From the NCBI GenBank assembly GCA_000752215.1, contig CCFG01000008.1, positions 62,607 through 126,606 on the forward strand: DNA of 64,000 nt. The letters are read 5' to 3'. This document shows, one piece after another, positions 7,257 through 15,872 of this stretch; position 1 is the stretch's first letter, and each line of letters opens with the position of its first letter. Both the position numbers and the translations under genes were made by a program. The DNA comes from a bacterium MS4. Its GTDB lineage: Bacteria; Bacillota; Clostridia; Oscillospirales; Acutalibacteraceae. Under the pieces are notes generated by a model, which searched no databases, had not been told where the DNA came from, and saw nothing but the letters and a program-made list of their open reading frames with translations.

Positions 7257-8453
7257 ATGTTCACAATGGATAAAATTTATCACGCCGAAGCGGTTCTGAA
7301 GGACGTCGTCCACAGAACGGAATTAATCTATGCGCCGCACATCAATCCCGAAAGCGTAATTTACCTGAAGCCGGAAAACCTGCAGAGAACGGGCTCCTTT
7401 AAAGTGCGCGGCGCGTATTATAAAATTTCACAGCTGTCTGAGGCGGAGCGGGCAAAGGGCGTGATCGCCTGCTCCGCGGGAAATCACGCGCAGGGCGTGG
7501 CCTTTGCCGCGGCAAAAAGAGGGATTCCGTCTCTGATATGCATTCCGCAGGGAGCGCCGATTTCAAAGATCGAAGCGACCAAAAGCTACGGCGCAAAGGT
7601 GTGCCTTGTAAAAGGCGTGTACGACGATGCCTTTCAGAAAGCGTGCGAGCTGCAAAAAGAAAGCGGGGCAGTCCTGATCCATCCGTTTAACGACCCCGAT
7701 GTCATCGCGGGACAGGGGACCATCGGGCTGGAAATATTAAATGAGCTGCCCGATGCCGACGCGGTGATTGTTCCGGTGGGCGGCGGCGGACTGATCTCCG
7801 GAATTGCTTTTGCCGTTAAAACATTAAAGCCGGACTGTAAGGTATATGGGGTGCAGGCCAGCGGCGCGCCCGGAATGCTGAAATCCGTTGAAAACAGGAA
7901 GCTGGAGCCGCTCGCCGGTGTCTCCACCTTTGCGGACGGGATCGCTGTCAAATGTCCGGGAGACCTGACTTATGAGTTCTGCCGCAAATATGTGGATAAA
8001 ATTGTGACGGTAACGGATGACGAAACGGCAATGGCTGTTCTTGCGCTGATTGAGCAGCATAAGCTGATTGCCGAAGGAGCCGGCGCGGTTTCCGTTGCGG
8101 CGGCTATGTTCAACAAGATTGATATCAAGGGGAAAAAGGCGGTTTGCCTGCTTTCGGGAGGAAATATCGATGTGACCATCCTTTCCAGAGTCATCAGCCG
8201 CGGCCTTCAGAAGGCGGGACGCCTGGGCGAGCTGGTCCTGAAAACGGCGGACAGACCCGGACAGATCAAGGAGGTGACCGCCATTATTGCCGACCTGGGC
8301 GCAAACGTGGTCAGCATCCACCACGACCGGAGCCGGGAGGATATCAGCGTGGACGCCTGTACTTTGAGCATCAGGATGGAGACAAAGGACAGCGGCCATC
8401 TGGCGGAAATCCGTCAGGCGATCACCAAAGCGGGTTATTTGCTTATTCATTAG
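7257..8453 (+). CDS. ilvA: Threonine ammonia-lyase (threonine dehydratase) with ACT domain
   Basis: A 398-residue PLP enzyme converting threonine (and serine) to 2-oxobutanoate (or pyruvate) and ammonia. The PLP lysine lies in GSFKVRGAY near residue 47, the phosphate-binding loop is VGGGGLISG, and an ACT-like domain spans about 325-398. This is the length of the Clostridial/TdcB-plus-ACT form rather than long biosynthetic IlvA. It lies 64 bases after mupG with no terminator between, so it appears to be the last gene of the sigma-54 operon; its metabolic link to PTS import is unexplained. A weak AAGAGA site precedes the ATG; ATG 7266 is an alternative. Confidence 0.9.
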   Translation: MFTMDKIYHAEAVLKDVVHRTELIYAPHINPESVIYLKPENLQRTGSFKVRGAYYKISQLSEAERAKGVIACSAGNHAQGVAFAAAKRGIPSLICIPQGAPISKIEATKSYGAKVCLVKGVYDDAFQKACELQKESGAVLIHPFNDPDVIAGQGTIGLEILNELPDADAVIVPVGGGGLISGIAFAVKTLKPDCKVYGVQASGAPGMLKSVENRKLEPLAGVSTFADGIAVKCPGDLTYEFCRKYVDKIVTVTDDETAMAVLALIEQHKLIAEGAGAVSVAAAMFNKIDIKGKKAVCLLSGGNIDVTILSRVISRGLQKAGRLGELVLKTADRPGQIKEVTAIIADLGANVVSIHHDRSREDISVDACTLSIRMETKDSGHLAEIRQAITKAGYLLIH

Positions 8454-8484
8454 GGATTTCTTCGCGCGGATCACTGGTTAAAAA

Positions 8485-8517
8485 GGCGGGCACCATTTTC
8501 GGGTGCCCGCCTTTTTT
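8485..8517 (+). terminator. Intrinsic terminator after ilvA
   Basis: GGCGGGCACC and GGTGCCCGCC form a perfect ten-base stem around a short loop and are followed by six T. It ends the PTS/MupG/IlvA operon. The 180 bases that follow hold no gene and no clear promoter. Confidence 0.93.
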
Positions 8518-8696
8518 GCGCTGTGTTTTTATCAGCCGTTTCCATTGCCGTTCAGGCGGCGGTTTGCGGGGGCTTGGGGATAGGGAAAAAGTTCCGGTCC
8601 GCAGGATGCCGGGCCTCTATTTCACAGGAATTTTACCTTTTTCTAACGCTACCGATACCTTAGCGCTAATATACTGTAATCGAGAGGGTGAGTGGT

Positions 8697-9302
8697 ATGA
8701 ATACGTCTTCGCACATTCTGATGGGCAAATTTTTGTCCGAATATGTAGAAACACATTACAAGATTCATCTGGAGCGGAAAAGTTTTCTTCTGGGCAATGT
8801 TCTGCCGGATTACTGTCCGTCCTTCCTGATTCGGCCGCATTACCTGAAAAACAATGCCGTGCACGTGCGGCATATCCTCCGGCTTCTTCTGTCGCGGCAC
8901 TCTTCTGTATGCAATGACAAACGCTCTTCCCGCCTTTTGGGAATCCTCTGCCATTTCTATGCGGATTTTTTTTGTTACGCCCACAGCGACTGCTTCCCGG
9001 GGAACCTGTCGGAGCATATTGCCTATGAAAACAGGCTGCACCGCTATTTTACGGAAAATATGGAGCAGCTTTCCTCCATCCGCTTTATGGCGCAGGCGGC
9101 GCCTGCGAAGGGTGCGGACGGCATCTACCGGCAGTTTGAGACGCTGCATTCCGGGTACCTTGTGTCGCATCTGTCCTTTGGGAACGATCTGCTGTACGCC
9201 ATGACGGCCTGCATCGATCTGATCGTCCTAACCTCCGGATGTGCGGCGGCAGAGGAAGGGCAGGCCGAGCCCTGCCGTTTTGACAATCTGAAAGCGGTAT
9301 AG
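8697..9302 (+). CDS. Zinc-dependent phospholipase C family protein
   Basis: A 201-residue protein with the histidine-rich pattern of the zinc-dependent phospholipase C/S1-P1 nuclease fold: THILMGK-like SSHILMGK at the start, LLGNVLPDYCP near residue 40, and LLGILCHFYADFFCYAH near residue 80, all typical zinc-ligand positions. No signal peptide is visible, unlike the secreted toxins. Related small proteins are common and mostly uncharacterised in Clostridia. ATG 8697 follows GAGAGGGTG; the GTG at 8688 overlaps that site and is rejected. The glycosyltransferase gene follows after 20 bases, suggesting joint work on membrane lipid. Confidence 0.75.
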   Translation: MNTSSHILMGKFLSEYVETHYKIHLERKSFLLGNVLPDYCPSFLIRPHYLKNNAVHVRHILRLLLSRHSSVCNDKRSSRLLGILCHFYADFFCYAHSDCFPGNLSEHIAYENRLHRYFTENMEQLSSIRFMAQAAPAKGADGIYRQFETLHSGYLVSHLSFGNDLLYAMTACIDLIVLTSGCAAAEEGQAEPCRFDNLKAV

Positions 9303-9322
9303 CCAGGAAAGGGGCGGAAAAG

Positions 9323-10483
9323 TTGCGGATTGCATTTTTTACGGATACTTTTTACCCGCAGGTCAACGGGGTTTCCAACACGTTGTCCTATTTGAGCCGG
9401 TATCTGCAGGCCAGAAAGATCGCGCACGTCTTTTTTGCTCCCGATTACGGCTTCGATTCCGACGAGTGCGCAGGCCTGCCGGTTATAAGATTTAAAGGCT
9501 TTTGCCCGATCATCTATCCGGAGTGCCGGATCGCGTTTGCGCCTCTGGAAAAGATAACCGGCCTTCTTGCGGATTTTGCCCCGGATGTGGTACATATCGT
9601 AACCGAGCTGAGTATGGGTCTGGTCGGGCTGCGCGCGGCAGAGGCGCTGGGGATTCCGGTCGTGATGTCTTACCATACCAATTTTGACAAATATCTTCAT
9701 TTTTACCATCTGACCTATTTCAGCCAGGCCCTGTGGCATTATATGAAATGGTTCCACAGCTTTGCGCTGGTGAATCTGTGTCCTTCCCGCGATACGCTGG
9801 AATCCATGAAGCGGCGGGGGTTTCAGAATCTGGGCATCTGGTCGCGCGGAATCGACCTGGACCGTTTCAGCCCCTCCCATTTTTCGCCGGAGCTGAGAGA
9901 GCGGCTTGGGGCCCGGGGCAAAACCGTGTTTTTGTACGTCGGGCGGGTTTCGGTGGAAAAGGGTCTTGACGTTCTGATGCAAAGCATCCGCGGCGTCAAT
10001 GAAACCCACGGCGACCGGGTGCAGTTCTGGATTACCGGAGACGGGCCCTTTTTAAAGGAGATTGCGTCCTTAAAACTGCCGAACGTCGTTTTTACCGGCG
10101 AAAAGCGGGGTACGGAGCTGGCGCAGGTCTATGCCAGCGCGGATGCGTTCGTGTTTCCGTCCGGAACCGAAACCTTCGGGAACGTTTTGCTGGAAGCCAT
10201 GGCCAGCGGGCTTGCGCCCATCTGTACGGACTCCGGAGGGGTGACGGACTATACGGTACACGGCGAAAATGCGCTCGTATGCCGGTATGGGGATTCCGGC
10301 AGCCTCTCGCGTGCCATCCTCGGTCTGCTGGACCCCCAGCTGCGCAGCCGGATCCGTCGGCAGGCCCTTCAGACGGCAAAAAGCAGAAGCTGGGATTCCA
10401 TATTCGACTCCCTGATGCTGCACTACGGATCGGCTGCGCTTTCTCTTCCCGCCCGCCGGCAGGCCGATATTCATAAATCCTGA
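9323..10483 (+). CDS. Glycosyltransferase family 4 (lipid- or mannosyl-glycosyltransferase-like)
   Basis: A 386-residue GT-B glycosyltransferase. The N-terminal domain opens RIAFFTDTFYPQVNGVSNTL, characteristic of GT4 enzymes such as diacylglycerol glucosyltransferases and GDP-mannose-dependent mannosyltransferases. The C-terminal donor domain has FLYVGRVSVEKGLD and the motif SGTETFGNVLLEAMASG, with the two glutamates of the EX7E type. The start is TTG at 9323 behind AGGAAAGGGG. Next to a phospholipase-like gene and UDP-glucose dehydrogenase, a role in glycolipid or surface glycan synthesis is inferred; donor and acceptor are unknown. Confidence 0.85.
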   Translation: MRIAFFTDTFYPQVNGVSNTLSYLSRYLQARKIAHVFFAPDYGFDSDECAGLPVIRFKGFCPIIYPECRIAFAPLEKITGLLADFAPDVVHIVTELSMGLVGLRAAEALGIPVVMSYHTNFDKYLHFYHLTYFSQALWHYMKWFHSFALVNLCPSRDTLESMKRRGFQNLGIWSRGIDLDRFSPSHFSPELRERLGARGKTVFLYVGRVSVEKGLDVLMQSIRGVNETHGDRVQFWITGDGPFLKEIASLKLPNVVFTGEKRGTELAQVYASADAFVFPSGTETFGNVLLEAMASGLAPICTDSGGVTDYTVHGENALVCRYGDSGSLSRAILGLLDPQLRSRIRRQALQTAKSRSWDSIFDSLMLHYGSAALSLPARRQADIHKS

Positions 10484-10547
10484 TCGAATTACGGAAACTG
10501 ATTTTGTACGCCTTGTACGCCGAGTCAAGCAAGGAGAAGGAGACAGC

Positions 10548-11939
10548 ATGAAAATAGCGGTGATAGGAACGGGCTATGTGGGGCTGGTCACGGCCGTTTG
10601 TCTGGCGCATTGGGGGCATGAGGTGACCTGCGTCGAGACGGATACGGAAAAGCTTTCCATTCTGAGGGCGGGGCGTTCCCCCATTTTTGAAAAAGGCGTG
10701 GAGGAATTGATGCAAAGCTGTGCCGAAAAGCTGGCTTACACGGACGACTGCGGAGAAGCGTGCCGCGGCGCGCAGGCCGCCTTTATCTGTGTCGGAACGC
10801 CCGAACGCGAGGACGGCTTTGCAGATTTGAAGCAGGTTTTTGCGGTCGCCAAACAGATCGCCGCCTCCGCGTGCGGGGACTGCGTCTGCGTTGTCAAATC
10901 CACCGTGCCGATCGGGACCAACCGCAAATTGGAGCGGTTATTTTTTTCGGAGGCCAAAAGAGGCGTTACGATTGAAGTCGCCTCCAACCCGGAATTTTTA
11001 TCGCAGGGTACCGCCGTGCGCGATTTTCTGTTTGGTCCGCGGGTCGTCATCGGCGTGGAAAGCACGCATTGCGGGGAAATCCTCAGGAGCATTTACGCCG
11101 GTTATCAGGGACAGATCATCGTAACCGATCGGCAGACGGCTGAAATGATCAAGTATGCGTCCAATGACTTCCTGGCCCTGAAAATCTCCTATATCAACGA
11201 AATCGCCAATCTGTGCGAAATCGTGGGGGCGGACGTGGAAACGGTCGCGCGCGGGATGGGGGCGGACAGCCGCATCGGAAAGAATTTTCTGCGCGCGGGC
11301 ATCGGCTACGGAGGGTCCTGCTTTCCAAAGGATACCAAGGCGCTCCATTGGCTGGCCAAATACTACGATTATGAGATCAAGACGATCAAGGCCGCGATCG
11401 AAGTGAACGAAAACCAGAAGATCCGGCTGATTAAAAAGGCTCGCCGGTATTATCAGAACCTGGAAGGATTGTCGGTCGCCGTTTTGGGGCTTACCTTCAA
11501 GCCGGATACGGACGACCTGAGAGACGCGCCGTCCCTGCAGAATATTGCCGTTCTGCTGCAGGAGGGGGCGGATGTCCGCGTGTGGGACCCCTCCGGGTAT
11601 GAACGTATCAAAAGGCTGTATCCTTATCAGATCACCTGCTGCGGCACGATCGGGGAAGCGATTCAGGATGCGCATCTCTGCCTGATTCTGACGGAGTGGG
11701 AGCAGGTTCGGAATTTTGATCCCGCCGGATACGCGGAGCACATGAAAAGGCCGGTTGTGATCGACGGGCGCAACTGCTACAGCCCGGCTGCCGTTCAGGG
11801 TGCGGGTATCGTCTATGACTCTGTCGGCAGGCCCCGCGTTCTGCCGGAAAGCTGGGCGGATCAAACGGGCCGCGTGCTTTATCTGCCGGTCGATTCCCGA
11901 AGAACAGCGCCGGATTTCCATACATTCCATGAGGCCTAA
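10548..11939 (+). CDS. ugd: UDP-glucose 6-dehydrogenase
   Basis: A 463-residue enzyme that oxidises UDP-glucose to UDP-glucuronate with two NAD. The Rossmann motif GTGYVGLV is at the N-terminus, TVPIGTNRKLE marks the first domain end, the catalytic cysteine is in GYGGSCFPKD, and GLTFKPDTDDLRDAPS begins the C-terminal UDP-binding domain. Length is normal with a slightly extended tail. AAGGAGAAGG precedes the ATG. The 64-base gap after the glycosyltransferase gene has no terminator, so the genes may be cotranscribed; UDP-glucuronate could be that enzyme's donor. Confidence 0.95.
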   Translation: MKIAVIGTGYVGLVTAVCLAHWGHEVTCVETDTEKLSILRAGRSPIFEKGVEELMQSCAEKLAYTDDCGEACRGAQAAFICVGTPEREDGFADLKQVFAVAKQIAASACGDCVCVVKSTVPIGTNRKLERLFFSEAKRGVTIEVASNPEFLSQGTAVRDFLFGPRVVIGVESTHCGEILRSIYAGYQGQIIVTDRQTAEMIKYASNDFLALKISYINEIANLCEIVGADVETVARGMGADSRIGKNFLRAGIGYGGSCFPKDTKALHWLAKYYDYEIKTIKAAIEVNENQKIRLIKKARRYYQNLEGLSVAVLGLTFKPDTDDLRDAPSLQNIAVLLQEGADVRVWDPSGYERIKRLYPYQITCCGTIGEAIQDAHLCLILTEWEQVRNFDPAGYAEHMKRPVVIDGRNCYSPAAVQGAGIVYDSVGRPRVLPESWADQTGRVLYLPVDSRRTAPDFHTFHEA

Positions 11940-12035
11940 CAGATTCTGTTTACAATATGATAAACGGACCTTACACGGACCTGCCTCTTCAAAGGCGGAC
12001 TTTCCGTAACCCGGTTCGTTTTTTTATTTTCCCTC

Positions 12036-12064
12036 TTGAAAAGAGAATGGGAAAGTCATATAAT
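12036..12064 (+). promoter_or_regulatory. Promoter of the tetR/ABC efflux operon
   Basis: TTGAAA (12036-12041), a 17-base spacer and TATAAT (12059-12064) form a near-consensus vegetative promoter. The expected start site near 12071 lies immediately before two palindromic operators. Confidence 0.8.
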
Positions 12065-12076
12065 GATGGGGCAAAG

Positions 12077-12106
12077 TGACTTAGCAGTCATGTGACTGAA
12101 CAGTCA
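12077..12106. promoter_or_regulatory. Tandem TetR-type operators
   Basis: Two 14-base palindromes, each TGACT-four bases-AGTCA, occupy 12077-12090 and 12093-12106, with centres 16 bases apart. They cover the predicted start of transcription and precede the tetR start by 32 bases, so the encoded regulator probably represses its own operon. Confidence 0.75.
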
Positions 12107-12138
12107 CCACGGCTAACAAATAAAAAGGGAGGGGTTTG

Positions 12139-12777
12139 ATGCCGAAACAGACTTTCTTCAATCTTCCTGCGGAGAAACGCAAGTGGATTCTGAACGTCGC
12201 CGTAAAGGAGTTTGCGGAGCAGGGCTATAAAGGCGCCAATATCTCCAGAATGGTGCAGGAGGCCGGGATTGCGAAAGGCAGCTTCTACCAGTATTTCGAG
12301 GATAAGGACGATCTTTATCTCTACATTGTTACCATCATCGCCGGGAAGAAGCTTGCGGTCTACGAAAGGGAAAAGGGGCGGCTGGAGGATTTATCCCTCA
12401 CCGGATTTCTGAGGATGATTTCCCATCAGATGTTTCGGGACTTTACGGAGAACCCCGAGCTGCTGCGCATCGGGGCGGATTTCGTACAACTTGAGGGAGA
12501 ACCGGTGCATCAGAAAATTATGAAACTCTATCCCGACATCACCAGTTCGTTTTATGTCCCTTTTATTGAACACGAGATCGGGCAGGGTGAGATTCCGGGG
12601 AAGGTAAATCCGCACTTGCTCAATTTTATTCTGATCAGCCTGGGAATGTATCTTTCTTATTACTTGAAAACGACGAACGCCGAAACGATTCATGAGGAAC
12701 TTATCGATCAGATTCTTGACGATATGGAATATATCCTGAAGAACGGCATTTATACCGATAAGGGGAAATCAATGTGA
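12139..12777 (+). CDS. TetR/AcrR family transcriptional regulator
   Basis: A 212-residue regulator. The N-terminal helix-turn-helix includes GYKGANISRMVQEAGIAKGS followed by FYQYFEDKDDLYLY, the usual TetR signature; the rest is a variable ligand domain. ATG 12139 follows GGGAGGGG; the overlapping TTG at 12136 is less likely. It is the first gene of an operon with an ABC ATPase, permease and membrane fusion protein, and two matching palindromes lie at its promoter, which points to drug- or envelope-stress-induced derepression. The ligand is unknown. Confidence 0.9.
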   Translation: MPKQTFFNLPAEKRKWILNVAVKEFAEQGYKGANISRMVQEAGIAKGSFYQYFEDKDDLYLYIVTIIAGKKLAVYEREKGRLEDLSLTGFLRMISHQMFRDFTENPELLRIGADFVQLEGEPVHQKIMKLYPDITSSFYVPFIEHEIGQGEIPGKVNPHLLNFILISLGMYLSYYLKTTNAETIHEELIDQILDDMEYILKNGIYTDKGKSM

Positions 12778-12811
12778 GCAGATGCTCTGATTTGGAGGGG
12801 GAATCCTGAGC

Positions 12812-13516
12812 TTGGACACGATTTTGCAGGTCAAGGGCCTGACAAAGGAATACCATATGGGCGAAGTGACGGTACATGCGCTGCAGGGTGTGGATTTCAC
12901 CGTGGGTGAAGGGGAATTTGTCGTAATCCTCGGGCCTTCCGGTTCCGGGAAAAGTACGATTTTAAACATTATGGGTGGAATCGACGTCCCTACGGCGGGT
13001 CAGGTGCTTTACCGCGGGCAGGACATCAGCGGCTATAACCAGAAGCGGCTTACGAATTACCGCCGGAACGCCGTCGGGTTCGTATTCCAGTTCTATAATC
13101 TCATGCAGAATCTTACCGCGCTGGAAAATATCACCCTGGCTTCGGAAATGGCGGCGCATCCGATCGACCCGCGCAAGCTGCTTGCCCAGATCGATATGGC
13201 GGAGCGCGGCGGGCATTTTCCGTCGCAGCTTTCCGGCGGGCAGCAGCAGCGCGTGGCGATTGCCCGCGCGATCGCCAAGAACCCCGATATTTTGCTTTGC
13301 GACGAGCCGACCGGCGCACTGGACGTATCCACCGGAATTCAGGTGCTTCATCTGCTGAAGGATTTCAACGAAAGCTACCGCAAGACGGTGGTCATCATTA
13401 CGCACAACGCCGGAATCGCCGAAGTCGCCGACCGGGTCCTGATTGTAAAGGACGGACGGATCGCCGGCGACCGGAGCAACCCCAACCCGGTTGCGCCCGA
13501 GGAGGTGGCATGGTGA
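12812..13516 (+). CDS. ABC transporter ATPase, MacB/LolD type
   Basis: A 234-residue ATPase. Walker A is GPSGSGKST near residue 44, the signature is LSGGQQQR, Walker B is [12 protein letters not shown] and the switch histidine is in IITHN. This is the class that partners FtsX-type permeases and moves substrates by a mechanical stroke rather than through a channel. The start is TTG at 12812 behind GGAGGGGGAA. Its end overlaps the permease start by seven bases. Confidence 0.95.
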   Translation: MDTILQVKGLTKEYHMGEVTVHALQGVDFTVGEGEFVVILGPSGSGKSTILNIMGGIDVPTAGQVLYRGQDISGYNQKRLTNYRRNAVGFVFQFYNLMQNLTALENITLASEMAAHPIDPRKLLAQIDMAERGGHFPSQLSGGQQQRVAIARAIAKNPDILLCDEPTGALDVSTGIQVLHLLKDFNESYRKTVVIITHNAGIAEVADRVLIVKDGRIAGDRSNPNPVAPEEVAW

Positions 13517-15867
13517 CACTTTGGAAGCAGGCCGTCCGGGGCGTGTGGCGCGGCCGAAAATCCTATTTTGCCTGTATCGTGCTTCTGGCGATGGGGATTA
13601 TGGTTTATGTTTCCTATCAGCTGCTTTATGTCAATCTTTCCTCCGCGCAGAAACAGTTTTACGCGTCGCAGCGGTTTGCGGACGGATTCGCCTCGGTGGA
13701 TGCCATGCCGGCCGGCGCCGTAAGGAACCTGTCCGATATCAAAGGGATTTCCCGTATAGACTCCTCCATCACGCTGGACGCCAGGGTGATGGGGCTGAGC
13801 GACACCAAAATCGTCACCCTCAGGCTGAATTCCTTTGACCCCGAAGACCCCGAGCGGCTGAACAATTTTGTGCTGGCAAAGGGGACGGTTCCGGAAAGCG
13901 GCGGCCTTCTGATCGGGCAAACCTTTGCCGCCGCAAACAAGCTTGCGGTCGGAGATACCGTCCGCCTGATCGTGAACGGTCAGGAAATCGAGCGTCAGAT
14001 TACGGGCATTGCCCAAAGCCCGGAATACGTTTACGTCATCCCGGACACGGGCCAGCTCCTTCCCGACGACAGTGCGTTCGGGTTCGCCTTTGTCCCAGCG
14101 GCCGATCTGGAAACGCTGGGCAGCGGCCGGGGGATTGCCAACCGTCTGTCGTTCCTTCTGGAAAAGGGGGCGACCTTCCGGCAGGTGGAGGCCCCGCTGC
14201 GCGAAGCGCTGGAACCGTACGGTCTGCGTTCTCTGACTGCGAGGAAGGACCAGCCCAGCCACGCGATGCTGCAGCAGGAAATCGACCAGCTTGGAAGTAT
14301 GAGCGCCAGCATCCCGACGGTGTTTATCGTGATGGCCGTCCTGATCCTGTACATTATGCTCAAGCGCATGATCGAGCAGGAGCGGATGCAGATCGGGACC
14401 CTGAAAGCCTTCGGATTTTCCAATTGGACCATCGTCCTGCACTACCTGTCCTACGGCGGGGTTACCGGGGCCGTCGGCGGCGTTGCAGGCGTGCTGCTGG
14501 GGCTTGTGATGACCGGGGGAATGACGCAGATGTATCTGGATTATTTCAGTTTGCCCGCCATTCAGGTCCCGCCAGACCCATTTTACATATTGATGGGACT
14601 GCTGATTGCCGTCTCGTCGGGGCTGGCCGGCGCGTTTATGGGGGTCAGGGGCGTGCTCAGGCTGGAGCCCGGGGAAGCCATGCGCCCGCCGTCGCCCCCG
14701 GTGTTGAAAAGCGATCTTTTTGCGCGTCTCCCGCTTATCCGGAAGCTTCTCACCTCCTACGGGTTTATGGCGTCGCGCAATATTACCCGCAATAAATTCC
14801 GCAGCACGTTCGTGCTGGCGGGCATGGCCTTTGCGTTTGCCATCACCGCGTTTATGGCCTCTTACGGCGACATGTTCAAAACACTGATGCTGGACCAGTT
14901 CACAAAGGTGGAGGTCTACGACCTGAAAATTACCCTGAAAACGCCCACCGGCGCGGCCGACGCCCTGGAGACGGCTGACGCCCTGAAAGGGGTCGACAGC
15001 GCCGAAGCGATTCTGGAGCTTCCGGCTGAGCTCCACCGGGAGCACCTGCAGGAAGCCGTTTCGCTGACCGCGCTTCCCGACGACGCCGGACTTTACCGGA
15101 TTTATGACGTCGACAGCAAACAGAACCACAGCCCGCCAAAGGAGGGAATCCTGCTCAGCAGCACATTGGCCAAAAAGCTTCAGGCGAAGCGGGGGGACGT
15201 TCTCACCGTGCGCACGCCTTATACCGGCGACAGGGACATTCCGCTTCCGGTAATGGGCGTGGTCCACACGAACTCCGGTTCTTCCGCGTTCGTCAGCCTG
15301 AAGGGCATCTGGAACGCGCTGGACATTCCGCCGACGGTCAACAGCATCCTGCTGTCCGCAAAGGACCCGCAGGCGATCAAGGCGGAGCTGACGGACGCGA
15401 AAAACGTGGCCGCCATGACCGATCAGGAGGAAGCCAAGGCAAGCTATATGGATATGTTCCGTACTTATTCCTCACTGATGGAAATGATGCAGGGAATCGG
15501 GATGATCATCGCTTTCGCCATTATTACCAACACGGCTTCGATCTCCCTTTCCGAGCGAAAAAGGGAATACGCCACCATGCGGGTTCTCGGGATGCATCCG
15601 AAGGAAATAGGGAAGGTGGTCAGCTTTGAATACTGGGTGCTGTCGCTCGGCGCGCTGCCTCTGGGCATCCTGCTTACGCGGATGATCAAGCAGGCCATGG
15701 CGACTACGATTGACAGCGATCTGTTTACCATGCCTCTCAACACCCCGCTGGGAAGCTATCTTTCGGCGGCGGTCCTCTGTGCGGCGACGGTAGCGCTGTC
15801 CAACCGTCTCGCAAGAAGAAGAATATCCAAGTTCGACATGGTCGAAGTTCTCAAGGAAAGGGAGTGA
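13510..15867 (+). CDS. FtsX-type ABC permease with two FtsX domains
   Basis: A 785-residue membrane protein. A transmembrane helix near residues 20-40 is followed by a long extracytoplasmic region, then an FtsX domain with three helices (about 265-385), another helix near 430, a second external region and a final FtsX domain (about 660-780) ending in NRLARRRISKFDMVEVLKERE. This two-domain layout matches large permeases of the YvrN/BceB-like and lipoprotein-export families. ATG 13510 lies behind GAGGAGGTGG and overlaps the ATPase stop. It should form an efflux or export complex with the ATPase and membrane fusion protein next door. Substrate unknown. Confidence 0.88.
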   Translation: MVTLWKQAVRGVWRGRKSYFACIVLLAMGIMVYVSYQLLYVNLSSAQKQFYASQRFADGFASVDAMPAGAVRNLSDIKGISRIDSSITLDARVMGLSDTKIVTLRLNSFDPEDPERLNNFVLAKGTVPESGGLLIGQTFAAANKLAVGDTVRLIVNGQEIERQITGIAQSPEYVYVIPDTGQLLPDDSAFGFAFVPAADLETLGSGRGIANRLSFLLEKGATFRQVEAPLREALEPYGLRSLTARKDQPSHAMLQQEIDQLGSMSASIPTVFIVMAVLILYIMLKRMIEQERMQIGTLKAFGFSNWTIVLHYLSYGGVTGAVGGVAGVLLGLVMTGGMTQMYLDYFSLPAIQVPPDPFYILMGLLIAVSSGLAGAFMGVRGVLRLEPGEAMRPPSPPVLKSDLFARLPLIRKLLTSYGFMASRNITRNKFRSTFVLAGMAFAFAITAFMASYGDMFKTLMLDQFTKVEVYDLKITLKTPTGAADALETADALKGVDSAEAILELPAELHREHLQEAVSLTALPDDAGLYRIYDVDSKQNHSPPKEGILLSSTLAKKLQAKRGDVLTVRTPYTGDRDIPLPVMGVVHTNSGSSAFVSLKGIWNALDIPPTVNSILLSAKDPQAIKAELTDAKNVAAMTDQEEAKASYMDMFRTYSSLMEMMQGIGMIIAFAIITNTASISLSERKREYATMRVLGMHPKEIGKVVSFEYWVLSLGALPLGILLTRMIKQAMATTIDSDLFTMPLNTPLGSYLSAAVLCAATVALSNRLARRRISKFDMVEVLKERE

Positions 15868-15872
15868 GCCTT

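Noticed and set aside
10510-10529. Tandem repeat of TTGTACGCC before ugd
   Set aside because: Only two nine-base copies, with no promoter match or known binding site; could be chance.
13375-15267. A 630-codon antisense frame across the ABC permease
   Set aside because: It overlaps an FtsX-type permease with matching ribosome site and neighbours; the antisense product is Arg/His/Gln-rich with no recognisable domain.
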